A stretch of 64,000 nucleotides of DNA, from positions 62,001 through 126,000 of the forward strand of contig CAAELE010000029.1 in assembly GCA_900756765.1 (NCBI GenBank). The letters are read 5' to 3'. This document shows positions 1 through 8,595 of this stretch, in pieces. This DNA is from an uncultured Collinsella sp. (GTDB taxonomy: Bacteria > Actinomycetota > Coriobacteriia > Coriobacteriales > Coriobacteriaceae). The stretch's first letter is position 1. The number at the start of each line of letters is the position of its first letter. Made by a program: the position numbers and the translations under genes. The notes beneath the pieces are model-generated. The model was not told the origin of the DNA, did not search any database, and saw nothing but the letters and a program-made list of their open reading frames with translations.

Positions 1-300
1 GGGCCGGAATACTCGGTTACGTGTTACAGATCGAGATCTGCAAGTTCGGGCCGCTCGTTTGTCTTGATCTGTAACAGGTAGGGCCGAAAATCCCTGCTAG
101 ATGTTACAGATTGAGATCTTTCGGCTCGGCTTATTCCGTTTGTCTCGATCTGTAACAGGTGGAGGCGAAATAGCCCGCTAGATGTTACAGATTTAGATTG
201 AGGGAACTGGCCCGCGCGTTCATCTTGATCTGTAACAGCTAGGACTGAAAAGCTCAGCTAGATGTTACAGATCGAGACAAACGGCTTCCGACCTGCACAA
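1..300. repeat. Phased array of alternating inverted 15-bp repeats
   Basis: Seven copies of a 15-bp motif (TGTTACAGATCGAGA or its reverse complement) start at 22, 62, 102, 143, 183, 223 and 263, alternating in strand with a step of 40-41 bp. Consecutive copies pair into roughly 55-bp hairpins (62-116, 143-197, 223-277). The tips of these hairpins keep a GAAA core while their short inner stems differ (TAGGG/CCCTG, GAGGC/GCCC, CTGA/TCAG). Bases 1-21 resemble the tip sequence, so the array continues beyond the left edge. It lies downstream of lacG and contains no supported gene. Confidence 0.85.
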
Positions 301-394
301 AAAGGCCGGGGGCGGCGCGCCTTGTGACGTGCCGCCCCGGCTGAGAAATGGGGACAAGTTATGTGAGCGGGGCAATGCCGCTCGTCGCCAGCCA

Positions 395-1834
395 CTAGTC
401 CAGACGACGGGTCTGCGCCACGTGCTTGTACCAGTAGGCGCTTGCCTTGGGCGTGCGCTTCTGGGTTTCAAAGTCTACGTAGAAGAAGCCGTAGCGCTTG
501 TTGTAGCCGTTGGTCCAGGAGAACTGGTCCTGCAGACTCCACAGGAAGTAGCCGCCCACGTTGACGCCCACCTCCATGGCCTTAAGCAGCCAGCGCAGGT
601 GCTGCTCGATGTAGTCGATGCGCGGCTGGTCGTCCACAAAACCGTCCTTGTAGGGATCCTTGTAGCCCATGCCGTTCTCGGTGATGAAGATCTGCTTGTA
701 GTTGGGGTAGCGCTGCTTAATGTAGACGAGTAGATCGAACAGGCCCTCGGGATAGATAATCCAGTCCCAGTCGGTGGTGGGGATGCCGGGCTTGTTCACA
801 TGCTCGCCAATGCCCTTGACGCGCCAGCGACCGGTGCCCTTCTCGCCCGTACCGTTGTGGTGCAGGTCGTTCTCGCCATCGTAAGCCTTGAGGAAGCGGC
901 ACTGGTAGTTGTTGACGCCCAAGTAGTCGTTGTAGAGCGCGGCCTCGCGCATAATCTCGAGGTCTTCGTCCAGGATCTCGATGGTGCCGCCCGAGACGGC
1001 AGCCAGGCGGTTGGCGCACTCGAGAGTGTCGGGGGCATAGTCGCCGCGGAAGGTGGCGTCGAGCAGGAACTGGTTTTGCAGCACGTGCTCGTTGTTGGCG
1101 GCCTTGATGTCGGCGGGGTCGTTCTCGTTGAGCGGGTACTTAAACTCCAGCGACTGAATGACGCCGATCTTGCCCTTAAAACCACCGTTGTGGAAGGCCA
1201 GCACTGCCTTGGCGTGGGCGAGCATCATGTTGTGCTCGCACTGGAAAGCCTCGGCCAGATGCGCCTTGACGCCGCCGGGGAAGGTGCCCTCGATGTAGGT
1301 GTTGGAGGCGTCGGCCCAGATCTCGTTAAAGGTGAACCAATAGGTCACCTGGTCGGCGTACTCCTGAAAGCAGAAAGTGGCAAAGTCCACAAAGGCGTCG
1401 ATGGTCTCGCGGTTGAGGAAGTCCCCCTTCTCAAAGAGGGGAAGCGGCGTGTCAAAGTGATGCAGCGTGACAAACGGCTCAACGTGGTGCTTGTGGCACT
1501 CGGCAAAGAGATCGTGGTAGAACTGGACACCCTCGGGGTTTATCTCTCCGGTGCCGTTGGGGAAGATGCGGCTCCAGGCAATGGAGAGGCGAATGCCGTT
1601 GATGCCGAACTCCTCGCACAGCTCCAGATCGACGGGGTACTGGTTGTAGAAGTCGGAAGCGGGGTCGGGGGAGAAACGGCCCTGGGCCTCCAGGAAGTCG
1701 TCCCAGGCGACCTTGCCCTTTCCGTGGGTGCGGGTCTCGCCCTCTACCTGGTAGGCAGCAGTGGCGCCGCCAAAGACAAAGTCCTCGGGAAACTGCGCGG
1801 GCGGGTTGGTGACGCTAGCAGGGTTAACGGACAT
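395..1834 (-). CDS. lacG: 6-phospho-beta-galactosidase (GH1)
   Basis: Cytoplasmic GH1 enzyme that hydrolyses lactose-6-phosphate, imported by the lactose PTS, to galactose-6-phosphate and glucose. The 479 residues match the LacG subgroup nearly end to end: FGGATAAYQ near residue 21, IAWSRIFP near 85, and the acid/base Glu171 in the TFNEI motif. The nucleophile is Glu386 in ITENG, and WSLQDQFSWTNGY lies near the C-terminus. The stretch TDWDWIIYPEGL is characteristic of 6-phospho-galactosidases rather than 6-phospho-glucosidases. The gene follows lacE on the same strand after 70 bp and is probably co-transcribed with it. The specificity call rests on remembered LacG sequence and on the neighbours lacE, lacF and lacABC. 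Confidence 0.93.
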   Translation of the reverse strand: MSVNPASVTNPPAQFPEDFVFGGATAAYQVEGETRTHGKGKVAWDDFLEAQGRFSPDPASDFYNQYPVDLELCEEFGINGIRLSIAWSRIFPNGTGEINPEGVQFYHDLFAECHKHHVEPFVTLHHFDTPLPLFEKGDFLNRETIDAFVDFATFCFQEYADQVTYWFTFNEIWADASNTYIEGTFPGGVKAHLAEAFQCEHNMMLAHAKAVLAFHNGGFKGKIGVIQSLEFKYPLNENDPADIKAANNEHVLQNQFLLDATFRGDYAPDTLECANRLAAVSGGTIEILDEDLEIMREAALYNDYLGVNNYQCRFLKAYDGENDLHHNGTGEKGTGRWRVKGIGEHVNKPGIPTTDWDWIIYPEGLFDLLVYIKQRYPNYKQIFITENGMGYKDPYKDGFVDDQPRIDYIEQHLRWLLKAMEVGVNVGGYFLWSLQDQFSWTNGYNKRYGFFYVDFETQKRTPKASAYWYKHVAQTRRLD

Positions 1835-1904
1835 GATGAAATATCCAATCGTCTAAATCGAAGGGCCAGCCGGCCTTGGATGGTCGGCTGGCCCTAAGCG
1901 TTAC

Positions 1905-3674
1905 TTACTTCGACAGCTGCTCGCTTACGAAGGCGAGAGACTTGTCGCCGTTCTGGGAGAGCTCGATGTACTGCTTACCACGGCAGGCGACGCACTTGTT
2001 GCCCACACGCTCGCAGTCCTTCTGCAGGTCGGCCAGGTAGCTGGCAGCCTGCGGGGCCAGGACGACCAGGTCAAAGTCGGGAAGCATGTCCACGTGGTTG
2101 CCATAGGCATCGGCAGCGGTCTCAAGATCGATGCCGCGCTCCTTGGCGGCCTTGGCCAGCGCGTTGGCGAGCAGGCCCGAGGTGCCGCCGCCCTGGCAGA
2201 GCACGAGCACGCGCTTGCCGTTGAGGTCGCTGGCGGTCGTTGCCTCGGTGGCGGCAGCAGCGGGGGCGGCGTCGGTCTTTACGACCTCGGCAGCGGCGCC
2301 GGCGGCAACGCTCTTGGCGTCGGCCTTACCCTGGAAGGCGTCGTTGAGCTTGGCGGCCTTCTCGGCGTTCTTGGCGGCGAGCTCCTCCTGGGAGATCTCG
2401 GCCTCCTCGGCGCACTTCTGGGCGTCATAGGCACGGAAGAACGGGTAGTACAGGGCAAAGTCGACGACTAGGATGATGGCGAGCATCACAAAGGCGAGCG
2501 GCTGGAAGCCCAGGCCCATGATGGTGCCGATGGGGCCGGGGACGGTCCAGGGCAGGGTGTACATAAAGCCGTTCATGCCCAAGAAGTCGATAAAGATCTT
2601 GAGGATCCAGATGTTGGCGATCGGGGCAAAGACAAACGGGACAAAGAAGACGGGGTTGAGCACGATGGGCGCGGCGAACAGCAGCGGCTCGTTGACGGCA
2701 AAGCACACGGGGACGATGGCGGCCTTACCGACGGCGCGCATCTCCTGGGACTTGGCCAGGAAGCAGAACATAAAGACCAGGACGAGCGTGGCGCCGGTGC
2801 CGCCCATGCAGACGACGAAGTACTGGGCGCCCTGCGTCAGAACAGCGGAGGCGTGCTCGCCGGCCTGGAATGCAGCCAGGTTGTCGGTCATGTTGGCAAC
2901 GAGAGCGGCGGCGATGGCGGGCTCGACGATCGAGGGGCCGTGGACGCCCACGAACCAGAAGAGGCTCATGGCACCGTAGATCACAGCGAGACCGATGTAG
3001 CCGTCGGCAGCGGTGAACAGGGGCTGGAACACCTGGATGACGCCCTGGGCAAAGCAGAAGCCAAAGGCAGCGCGGAAGACGATGTCAAAGACCCAAAAGA
3101 CGGTGATGCAGACGGAGAAGGGGATGATGTCCTTAAAGGTCTGCGAGATGTTGGGCGGAACCTGCTCGGGCATCTTGACGGTGATGTTGCGCTTGATAAA
3201 GAACTTGTAGATGATGCCGGTCACAAACGCAGCGATGAAGGCGGTCAGCAGGCCTTTGGAACCAAGGTAGGTGGTGTTGAAGCCGCTGGCGGCGTCCGTG
3301 GCGATCGTGTCGCTCGAAAGGAGCAAGAAGCCGATGATGGCCGCGCACATGCACGAGATAAAGTTGATCTGGTTGTTCTTGGGCAGATCGCGGTTCTGAG
3401 CGTCGGCGAAGTGCTTGGCTGTGGTGGCAGCGCAGGCGATGGCCAGGATACCCATGGAGTAGTTGTAGCACTTCCACAGGGCGTTGTTGATGTCATCGGG
3501 CCAGTAGAAACCCCAGATGTTGGGGACCGAGGCTACCAGGCAGAAGATGGACGAGAAGATGATGATGGGGATGACGGAGATAAAGCCGTCGCGAATCGCC
3601 TTGAGGTACTTGTTGCGGGCGATCGCGTTGAAAAAGGGCTGGCCTTTTTCGATGGTGGCGATGAGTTGCTCCAT
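1905..3674 (-). CDS. lacE: Lactose PTS EIICB component
   Basis: Membrane permease and phosphotransfer protein that imports lactose while phosphorylating it at C6 of galactose. It has 589 residues: a multi-spanning EIIC domain over about 1-435 (with GVHGPSIVEPAIAA and CFAVNEPLLFAAPIVLNPVFF), an Ala-rich linker over about 440-480, and a C-terminal EIIB domain. The phosphorylatable cysteine is Cys493 in VLCQGGGTSG. The domain order and length match LacE of staphylococci and lactococci. EIIA is not fused; it is supplied by lacF at 5258. The start ATG at 3674 has an AGGAGC Shine-Dalgarno. Two LacI-type operators lie in the upstream gap shared with the divergent regulator. Confidence 0.94.
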   Translation of the reverse strand: MEQLIATIEKGQPFFNAIARNKYLKAIRDGFISVIPIIIFSSIFCLVASVPNIWGFYWPDDINNALWKCYNYSMGILAIACAATTAKHFADAQNRDLPKNNQINFISCMCAAIIGFLLLSSDTIATDAASGFNTTYLGSKGLLTAFIAAFVTGIIYKFFIKRNITVKMPEQVPPNISQTFKDIIPFSVCITVFWVFDIVFRAAFGFCFAQGVIQVFQPLFTAADGYIGLAVIYGAMSLFWFVGVHGPSIVEPAIAAALVANMTDNLAAFQAGEHASAVLTQGAQYFVVCMGGTGATLVLVFMFCFLAKSQEMRAVGKAAIVPVCFAVNEPLLFAAPIVLNPVFFVPFVFAPIANIWILKIFIDFLGMNGFMYTLPWTVPGPIGTIMGLGFQPLAFVMLAIILVVDFALYYPFFRAYDAQKCAEEAEISQEELAAKNAEKAAKLNDAFQGKADAKSVAAGAAAEVVKTDAAPAAAATEATTASDLNGKRVLVLCQGGGTSGLLANALAKAAKERGIDLETAADAYGNHVDMLPDFDLVVLAPQAASYLADLQKDCERVGNKCVACRGKQYIELSQNGDKSLAFVSEQLSK

Positions 3675-4031
3675 GTAAAGCTCCTAAGAGTCGGTGGGTT
3701 AGCAACGATGGTAGCTTTTGACGTCTGGTTGCCAAAATGTTGACGTTGCCATTTTGCGACACAAAAAAAGATGTGAATCGGTGGCCCCTGTGCCTGTAGA
3801 CCGTCGATTCCTTGCGTGTAAACGATTGAGCCGCCCGGTGGCTCTATGTTTGCACAATGGCAACGTTAACATTTGGGCGACGAAAGCCGTTCGGCGAAGC
3901 AGAATTGTCGGTGAACGGTAGGTTTTGGGTGGTAAGCGTATTGAGGGGGAGGCGTTGGATATACTTGAAGACGTTTAAAATGACTGCGCAAGATGCCATC
4001 AATGGCATCGTTGACACAGAAAGATCGACCT
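3675..4031. promoter_or_regulatory. lacE / regulator divergent control region with two operators
   Basis: This 357-bp gap holds two near-identical 16-bp operators in opposite orientation: ATGTTGACGTTGCCAT at 3737-3752 and ATGGCAACGTTAACAT at 3857-3872, whose reverse complements match at 15 of 16 positions. The central ACGT and mirrored ends are typical of LacI-family sites. GTGAACGGT, a box that recurs across the window, lies at 3911-3919. The spacing of about 120 bp between operators would allow DNA looping; that is inference. Confidence 0.7.
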
Positions 4032-5036
4032 ATGGCCGCTGTTAAAAAATCGGTTTCCGTTAAGGATGTGGCGCGTCTCGCGGGCGTCTCGGAACAGACG
4101 GTCTCGCGCACCGTGCACGATTCGCCCAGCGTGCGCCCCGAGACCAAGGAGCGCGTGCGCGCCGCCATGCGCGAACTTGGCTACCGTCCAAACTTTGCCG
4201 GCCGGTCACTGCGCCGCGGCAAGTTCAAGACGGTCGGCGTCGCCATGTTCAACATTACCGGCACCGGCAACCTCGACCGTATGGAGGGTTTTGCCGCCGC
4301 CGCCGACAAGCACGGCTATGCCATCACCCTTACTAAAGTAGATGGACATCCCTATACCCTCGAGAGCGCATCGTCGCGCATGAGCGCGCTGCCGGTGGAC
4401 GGCATGGTCGTGATCATGAACCGCATGCCGGCGGATTTTGGCACCTTTGAGCCGCTGCCCGGCATGCAGACGGTGCTCGTTACCATGTTGGAGCACCCGC
4501 TGTGCTCGACGGTCGACAACGACCAGTTCGATTGCTCGCGCCAGGTTGTCGAGTACTTGCTGGGGCAGGGGCACAAGACCGTGCACTTTATCTCGTGTCC
4601 CGAGCGCTCGCTTTCGGGCATGCGGCGCGAGGAGGGCTGGCGTGAGACATTGCGTGCGCATGGTATTGAGCCGCCGCGATTCATTCGTGGCGATTGGACG
4701 GCGCAGAGCGGCTATGCTGCCGGTCAGGCTCTGGCAGACGATCCGACCTGCACGGCCATTTATGCTTCCAACGACGCCATGGCCTACGGCTGCATCCGTG
4801 GACTCGAGTCGCGCGGGAAGCGCGTGCCCCAGGACGTGAGCGTGGTGGGTGTTGATGACAGCCTGGGCGATATCGTGCCCGATCGTCGCCTGACCACGGT
4901 GCGTTTTGACAACAAGCGCGTCGGCATGTGGGCGGTCGACAAGATTGCTGGCGCCGAGGGCGTTGCACCTGGTGTGGAGCACATGCTGTTTCCGGGCGTG
5001 CTCGTCGAGGGCGATACGGTGCGCGATGTACGCTAG
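4032..5036 (+). CDS. LacI-family transcriptional regulator of the lac genes
   Basis: Sugar-responsive DNA-binding repressor of about 334 residues. The N-terminal LacI helix-turn-helix is clear (VKDVARLAGVSEQTVSR within the first 26 residues), followed by the hinge (YRPNFAGRSLR) and a periplasmic-binding-protein-like effector domain ending with DVSVVGVDDS and LTTVRFD. The start at 4032 is preferred over 3993 because the HTH begins directly after it. It diverges from lacE across two matching operators. It is a clear paralogue of the regulator at 13738, which faces related operators. The effector is unknown. Gram-positive lac PTS operons are usually controlled by DeoR-type LacR, so this wiring differs. 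Confidence 0.85.
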   Translation: MAAVKKSVSVKDVARLAGVSEQTVSRTVHDSPSVRPETKERVRAAMRELGYRPNFAGRSLRRGKFKTVGVAMFNITGTGNLDRMEGFAAAADKHGYAITLTKVDGHPYTLESASSRMSALPVDGMVVIMNRMPADFGTFEPLPGMQTVLVTMLEHPLCSTVDNDQFDCSRQVVEYLLGQGHKTVHFISCPERSLSGMRREEGWRETLRAHGIEPPRFIRGDWTAQSGYAAGQALADDPTCTAIYASNDAMAYGCIRGLESRGKRVPQDVSVVGVDDSLGDIVPDRRLTTVRFDNKRVGMWAVDKIAGAEGVAPGVEHMLFPGVLVEGDTVRDVR

Positions 5037-5103
5037 GGTAAAGACCTGTTTGGGTTGCCGATAATTGTGTTTGGTGTTTGATATTGTTCGGATTGGTTTA
5101 AAA

Positions 5104-5133
5104 ACCGTTCACGGGCGAAAAGCAACCGTTCAT
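5104..5133 (-). promoter_or_regulatory. Tandem GTGAACGGT boxes upstream of lacF
   Basis: ACCGTTCAC at 5104-5112 and ACCGTTCAT at 5125-5133 are same-strand copies 21 bp apart (two helical turns), about 125-150 bp before lacF. The same 9-mer recurs before several other catabolic genes in the window. Confidence 0.5.
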
Positions 5134-5257
5134 AGCTCGAAATTGCGTTTTGCGCTGTTCTTTTTTGTTTGAATGTTACTGTTCCTGTCATACACAGCGC
5201 AGCGCGTATGCCCGGACGCGATGCTCTCCGTTGGTTCATATGTGAAAGGAACGCAAT

Positions 5258-5596
5258 ATGGCAACCAAAGAAGAAATCTCGATGGTTGGATTCGAGATTG
5301 TCGCATACGCGGGCGACGCCCAGACTGATCTGCTTGCAGCGCTCGATGCTGCTCGCGAGGGCGATTTTGAGAAGGCCGAGCAGCTGCACAAGGATGCGAG
5401 CGATGCACTCATCGGCGCTCACGACACGCAGACCAAGCTGCTGTCGCAGGAGGCCGGCGGCGGCGAGATGGAGATGACCTTCATCATGGCTCACGCTCAG
5501 GATACTCTCATGACCACCATGATCCTGGAGAAGCAGACCCGCTTTACCATCGATGCCTATAAGCGCATCGCCGCACTCGAAGCTAAGCTCGCCTAA
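5258..5596 (+). CDS. lacF: Lactose PTS EIIA component
   Basis: Soluble 112-residue PTS protein that passes phosphate from HPr to the EIIB domain of LacE. It has the all-helical lactose/cellobiose IIA fold, recognisable by GFEIVAYAGDA near residue 11 and by MAHAQDTLMTT, in which His79 is the phosphorylated histidine. AAAGGA precedes the ATG. It stands alone between the LacI regulator and a membrane protein, more than 1.5 kb from lacE and on the opposite strand, whereas lacF usually sits directly beside lacE. A GC-rich hairpin with a T-run follows it. Confidence 0.93.
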   Translation: MATKEEISMVGFEIVAYAGDAQTDLLAALDAAREGDFEKAEQLHKDASDALIGAHDTQTKLLSQEAGGGEMEMTFIMAHAQDTLMTTMILEKQTRFTIDAYKRIAALEAKLA

Positions 5597-5623
5597 CGAG
5601 CCCGCACAACCAAGTCCCCTTCC

Positions 5624-5657
5624 AAAAACCTTGCCGCTACCCGCGGCAGGGTTTTTC
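5624..5657 (+). terminator. Rho-independent terminator of lacF
   Basis: Stem AAAAACCTTGCCGC / GCGGCAGGGTTTTT with a four-base loop, followed by T residues, 28 bp after the lacF stop. Confidence 0.8.
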
Positions 5658-5669
5658 TGTCCTCCTCCA

Positions 5670-5772
5670 AGTTGCGGTGGAATAGGGACTGAATAGGGGC
5701 TGGCGGGCACAAAACAATCCCTATTCCATCGCAACTCATCCCGAGATAGTCATTGGGGACGTTCTTAAATGA
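5670..5772. repeat. 19-bp stem hairpin followed by GGGGAC-loop hairpin
   Basis: A long stem-loop pairs AGTTGCGGTGGAATAGGGA with a TCCCTATTCC-containing arm ending near 5735, with one mismatch. Next comes a small hairpin, TCATT-GGGGACGTTCTTA-AATGA, at 5750-5772, followed by a partial second copy of its 5' half (TCATTGGGGACAG, about 5778-5790). The GGGGAC loop recurs in hairpins elsewhere in the window. Confidence 0.6.
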
Positions 5773-5880
5773 TTGGTCATTGGGGACAGCCTTGGTGCGC
5801 ACCGTTGTCCTCCCGTTCGGTTTTTTACTGGGTGGGTATACTTCCATCCGCAATACAGGCCGGACTGAGGAGGTATCCAA

Positions 5881-6894
5881 ATGCCGGACAATGGATCGAT
5901 TCAAAAGAGAGGCGCGCACGAGATGGCTCATGGGCGTCCTGTCCAGATAACCGAGCACACGACGGTAACCGAGCTGCAGCCCAGCCTGTCCGATGTCGTG
6001 TGCGCAAACAAAAAGCTGCAGATTGGCTTTATCGTTGCGCTCGTGGTGCTGGCGTTGCTGTCGGGATTTGTCGCACGCCCACACTTTGCCGATACCAAGA
6101 CTTGGGACTCCACCATCGAGGTCATCGACCAAAAGAAAGGCAACGTACTGGCGCTCACGACCTCGTGCGTCGCCCTATCTGCGGGTATCACTGCGCTGCC
6201 GGGTGATACGGGAACACCGGTTGCCGAGCAGCTCGCGCAGCTTTCAGGCAACCTTGGTATCGTGCTTGCCGTGCTCTACCTCGAGAAATATCTGCTGACC
6301 ATTTTGTGGTCGGTTGGCTTGGGCATCTTAATCCCGTTTGCGTTGGTGCTCTTTGCGATTTCACTTGGCATTCACGGACGCTGGAGCACGAGTGCCGTCC
6401 TGCGCCGCGTGGCGACCCGCGTGCTGGTAGTCGCCATGATCGGCATGGCGTTGGTGCCTGCAAGCGTGTGGGTATCGCAAAAGGTCGACGAGACATATCG
6501 CGTCAGCATTGAACAGGCCGAGCAAAAGGCGGCCGACGCTGCGAGTGCGGCAGATAGCGACAGCTCCAAAGCAAGCAAGAAAAAGACCGAGTCCACAGAG
6601 TCCAAGAATGTGCTTGAGCAGCTTGCCGACGGCGCCTCGGGTCTCGTCACATCGGTGACCAGCGGTGCCAAGCAGATGACCGACGAGATCGTGCAGCAGG
6701 TGACCGATCTGATCGAAGGTGTCATCGTGATGATCGTGACCTCGTGCGTGATTCCACTGTTGGTGCTCGCGGCGTTTTTGTGGCTGGGGCACGTGCTACT
6801 GGGGATTGATATTTCCGGCCCGGCGAACTATTTGACGGGTCGCTTTCTGAGCGCTCCGTCCAAACATGTCAAGAAGAGCGGACGGTCTGAGTAG
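5881..6894 (+). CDS. Membrane protein of unknown function
   Basis: A 337-residue protein I do not recognise. It has a hydrophilic N-terminus of about 45 residues, a transmembrane segment near 47-65, further hydrophobic segments near 135-180 and 190-212, then a long charged stretch rich in Lys, Ala and Ser (about 225-262) with coiled-coil character. A last hydrophobic segment lies near 285-312, before a basic tail. The start is fixed by AGGAGG seven bases before ATG. It lies inside the lac region but has its own terminator and no sugar-related motif, so a role in lactose use is not supported beyond position. Confidence 0.75.
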   Translation: MPDNGSIQKRGAHEMAHGRPVQITEHTTVTELQPSLSDVVCANKKLQIGFIVALVVLALLSGFVARPHFADTKTWDSTIEVIDQKKGNVLALTTSCVALSAGITALPGDTGTPVAEQLAQLSGNLGIVLAVLYLEKYLLTILWSVGLGILIPFALVLFAISLGIHGRWSTSAVLRRVATRVLVVAMIGMALVPASVWVSQKVDETYRVSIEQAEQKAADAASAADSDSSKASKKKTESTESKNVLEQLADGASGLVTSVTSGAKQMTDEIVQQVTDLIEGVIVMIVTSCVIPLLVLAAFLWLGHVLLGIDISGPANYLTGRFLSAPSKHVKKSGRSE

Positions 6895-6926
6895 CTAAAA
6901 CAGCTGTATATACCGGGGAATACCGC

Positions 6927-6967
6927 CGAAGGGCGGCCGAGACACGTTCTCGGTCGCCCTTTTGTTT
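6927..6967 (+). terminator. Terminator after the unknown membrane protein
   Basis: Stem AAGGGCGGCCGAGA / TCTCGGTCGCCCTT with a short loop, followed by TTGTTTG. Confidence 0.75.
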
Positions 6968-7201
6968 GTTGAACACATGGTCGCTACGTCCGCACCGGGT
7001 CCAAACGGTCGGCAAGCATCCGTGAACGGTATTTGTTCAAAAAAGAACAAAGATAAACAAATAGTTGTTGCAGTCGATGTTCGAATGTGTTCAAATAAAC
7101 ATGAACAGTGAAGAACCGCACATTCAGATGCCCGGACCTGAACGCGATTCAACACTTCCAAACAGAAACTACGCACCTGCGTATCTCTCAAGGAGGATGT
7201 C
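6968..7201 (+). promoter_or_regulatory. lacAB upstream control region
   Basis: Contains GTGAACGGT at 7022-7030, continuing as GTGAACGGTATTTGTTC, which matches the site before pflB at 16 of 17 positions. A palindrome TTGTTC-A6-GAACAA lies at 7033-7050. A further cluster of GTTC/GAAC half-sites spans about 7079-7107. A GAACATGTTC palindrome also lies upstream of the aldolase at 17070, so a shared regulator is plausible. AGGAGG precedes the lacA ATG. Confidence 0.5.
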
Positions 7202-7630
7202 ATGAGGGTTGTAATCGCTTCCGATGCCGACGGTATGTCGATGAAGGAGTCCATCAAGGAGATGCTCATCGCCGACGGTCACGAGGTCGTCGACTATTCC
7301 GAGACCCCTGCCGCGGACTTTGTCGATTCCGCGACCGCCGTTGCCAAGGACCTGCTGGAGCACAAGGATTCCCAGGGTTTCGCATTCGATAAGTACGGCG
7401 TCGGCTCCTATATGGCCGCCGTCAAGATCAAGGGTATGGTCGTCGCCAACATTTCCGACGAGCGTTCCGCCTACATGACCCGCGAGCACAACGGCTCGCG
7501 CATGGTCACCATGGGCCCGGGCGTTGTGGGTACCGAGGTCGCCAAGAAGATCGCCCGCGAGTTCCTGCGCGCCCAGTACGCCGGCGGCCGTCACCAGATC
7601 CGTGTCGACATGCTCAACAAGATGGCCTAA
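7202..7630 (+). CDS. lacA: Galactose-6-phosphate isomerase subunit LacA
   Basis: Subunit of the heteromeric RpiB/LacAB-family isomerase that converts galactose-6-phosphate to tagatose-6-phosphate. The 142-residue length is exactly that of known LacA. It starts with the strand VVIASDADG and keeps VGSYMAAVKIKGMVVA, SDERSAYMTREHNGSRM, and the C-terminal GGRHQIRVDMLNKM, nearly identical to the staphylococcal end. It has the LacA pattern rather than the full set of catalytic residues found in LacB. lacB follows after 63 bp, as expected for an obligate pair. An AGGAGG motif precedes the ATG. Confidence 0.95.
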   Translation: MRVVIASDADGMSMKESIKEMLIADGHEVVDYSETPAADFVDSATAVAKDLLEHKDSQGFAFDKYGVGSYMAAVKIKGMVVANISDERSAYMTREHNGSRMVTMGPGVVGTEVAKKIAREFLRAQYAGGRHQIRVDMLNKMA

Positions 7631-7693
7631 CGAGAGCCACCGAGAACTCGAACTTCTACCTCAACTTGTGAATTCAGACGAAAGGACGTTCTG

Positions 7694-8218
7694 ATGAAGA
7701 AGACCATCGCAATCGGTTGCGACCATATCGTTACGGACGAGAAGATCTATCTGGCCGACCGCCTGGAGCAGGCTGGCTACAAGGTGCTCGACTGCGGCAC
7801 CTACAGCCACACCCGTACGCACTATCCCATCTACGGTAAGGCCGTGGGCGAGGCCGTTGCCAGCGGCAAGGCCGACTTTGGCGTGGCACTGTGCGGCACC
7901 GGCATCGGCATCACCAACGCCGTCAACAAGGTTCCCGGCGCCCGCTGCGCCCTGGTCCGCGACATGACCTCTGCCCTGTATGCCCGTCGCGAGCTCAACG
8001 CCAACATCGTGGGCTTTGGCGGCAAGATCACCGGCGAGTTCCTGATGGCCGACATTATGCTTGCCTTCCTGGAGGAGCCCTACGAGAAGACCCCCGAGCA
8101 CGATGCCCTGATTGCCAAGATCGATGCCTGCAATAAGGCCGACGCCGAGGCTCAGGCTGACCCGCACTTCTTTGACGAGTTCCTCGAGAAGTGGGACCGC
8201 GGCGAATACCACGACTAA
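7694..8218 (+). CDS. lacB: Galactose-6-phosphate isomerase subunit LacB
   Basis: Partner of LacA in forming tagatose-6-phosphate. The 174 residues carry [11 protein letters not shown] at the N-terminus, the catalytic-loop signature [26 protein letters not shown] (which contains the RpiB-type Cys), and [14 protein letters not shown] near residue 105. A ribosome site AAAGGA precedes the ATG. A perfect 12-bp stem and a large folded repeat directly follow the stop codon, separating lacAB from lacX. Confidence 0.95.
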   Translation: MKKTIAIGCDHIVTDEKIYLADRLEQAGYKVLDCGTYSHTRTHYPIYGKAVGEAVASGKADFGVALCGTGIGITNAVNKVPGARCALVRDMTSALYARRELNANIVGFGGKITGEFLMADIMLAFLEEPYEKTPEHDALIAKIDACNKADAEAQADPHFFDEFLEKWDRGEYHD

Positions 8219-8222
8219 GGAG

Positions 8223-8250
8223 GTTACGCGGTTTTACCAAACCGCGTAAC
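8223..8250 (+). terminator. 12-bp perfect stem-loop after lacB
   Basis: GTTACGCGGTTT / AAACCGCGTAAC with a TACC loop, starting five bases after the lacB stop. No T-run follows, so it may be an attenuator or a 3'-end stabiliser rather than a strong terminator. Confidence 0.5.
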
Positions 8251-8263
8251 GGGTCGACGCTGC

Positions 8264-8364
8264 GCGGCGCTCAGGCACCCCATCTCGCCGCTCAAACCGT
8301 CGCTCGCGTACATGAAGTACGCGTCGCTCCTCTTTCGCGGCGACCTGGGGCACCTGAGCGCCGC
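8264..8364. repeat. Type B folded repeat, copy 1
   Basis: Long imperfect hairpin. The outer stem starts GCGGCGCTCAGG / CCTGAGCGCCGC; 2-nt internal loops, CCCCA/TGGGG and TCGCCGC/GCGGCGA stems follow. The core (8292-8336) has GTCGCTCGCGTAC, a short loop, GTACGCG and CGCTCCTCTTTC. The core matches copy 2 (30532-30614) while the outer stems differ in sequence but still pair. The rest of the 377-bp lacB-lacX gap holds nothing else I recognise. Confidence 0.8.
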
Positions 8365-8595
8365 TCGCTGACGTTGGGGGTATCTGCAGGGTTACCGCTG
8401 TTGTTGCGAAGCTTTCTGGTTCGGTAAGCTGCTCCGATAACACGTTTGCTTGCTGAGCTTGTGTGCTTCGTTTTGGCGGTACCTGGCATTCTGCAGCTTT
8501 TCAATTGACGGCTCGCGTTTCTGTGAGGGGGCGCGGGCCGGTTTTCTATCAGCCCCACTGACTCGGCGGGCTGTCGTAAGAAAGGGAAGGCTCCT

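Noticed and set aside
1..300. CRISPR array
   Set aside because: Repeats alternate in strand and form hairpins with each other, and the spacers themselves are related to one another, unlike CRISPR spacers.
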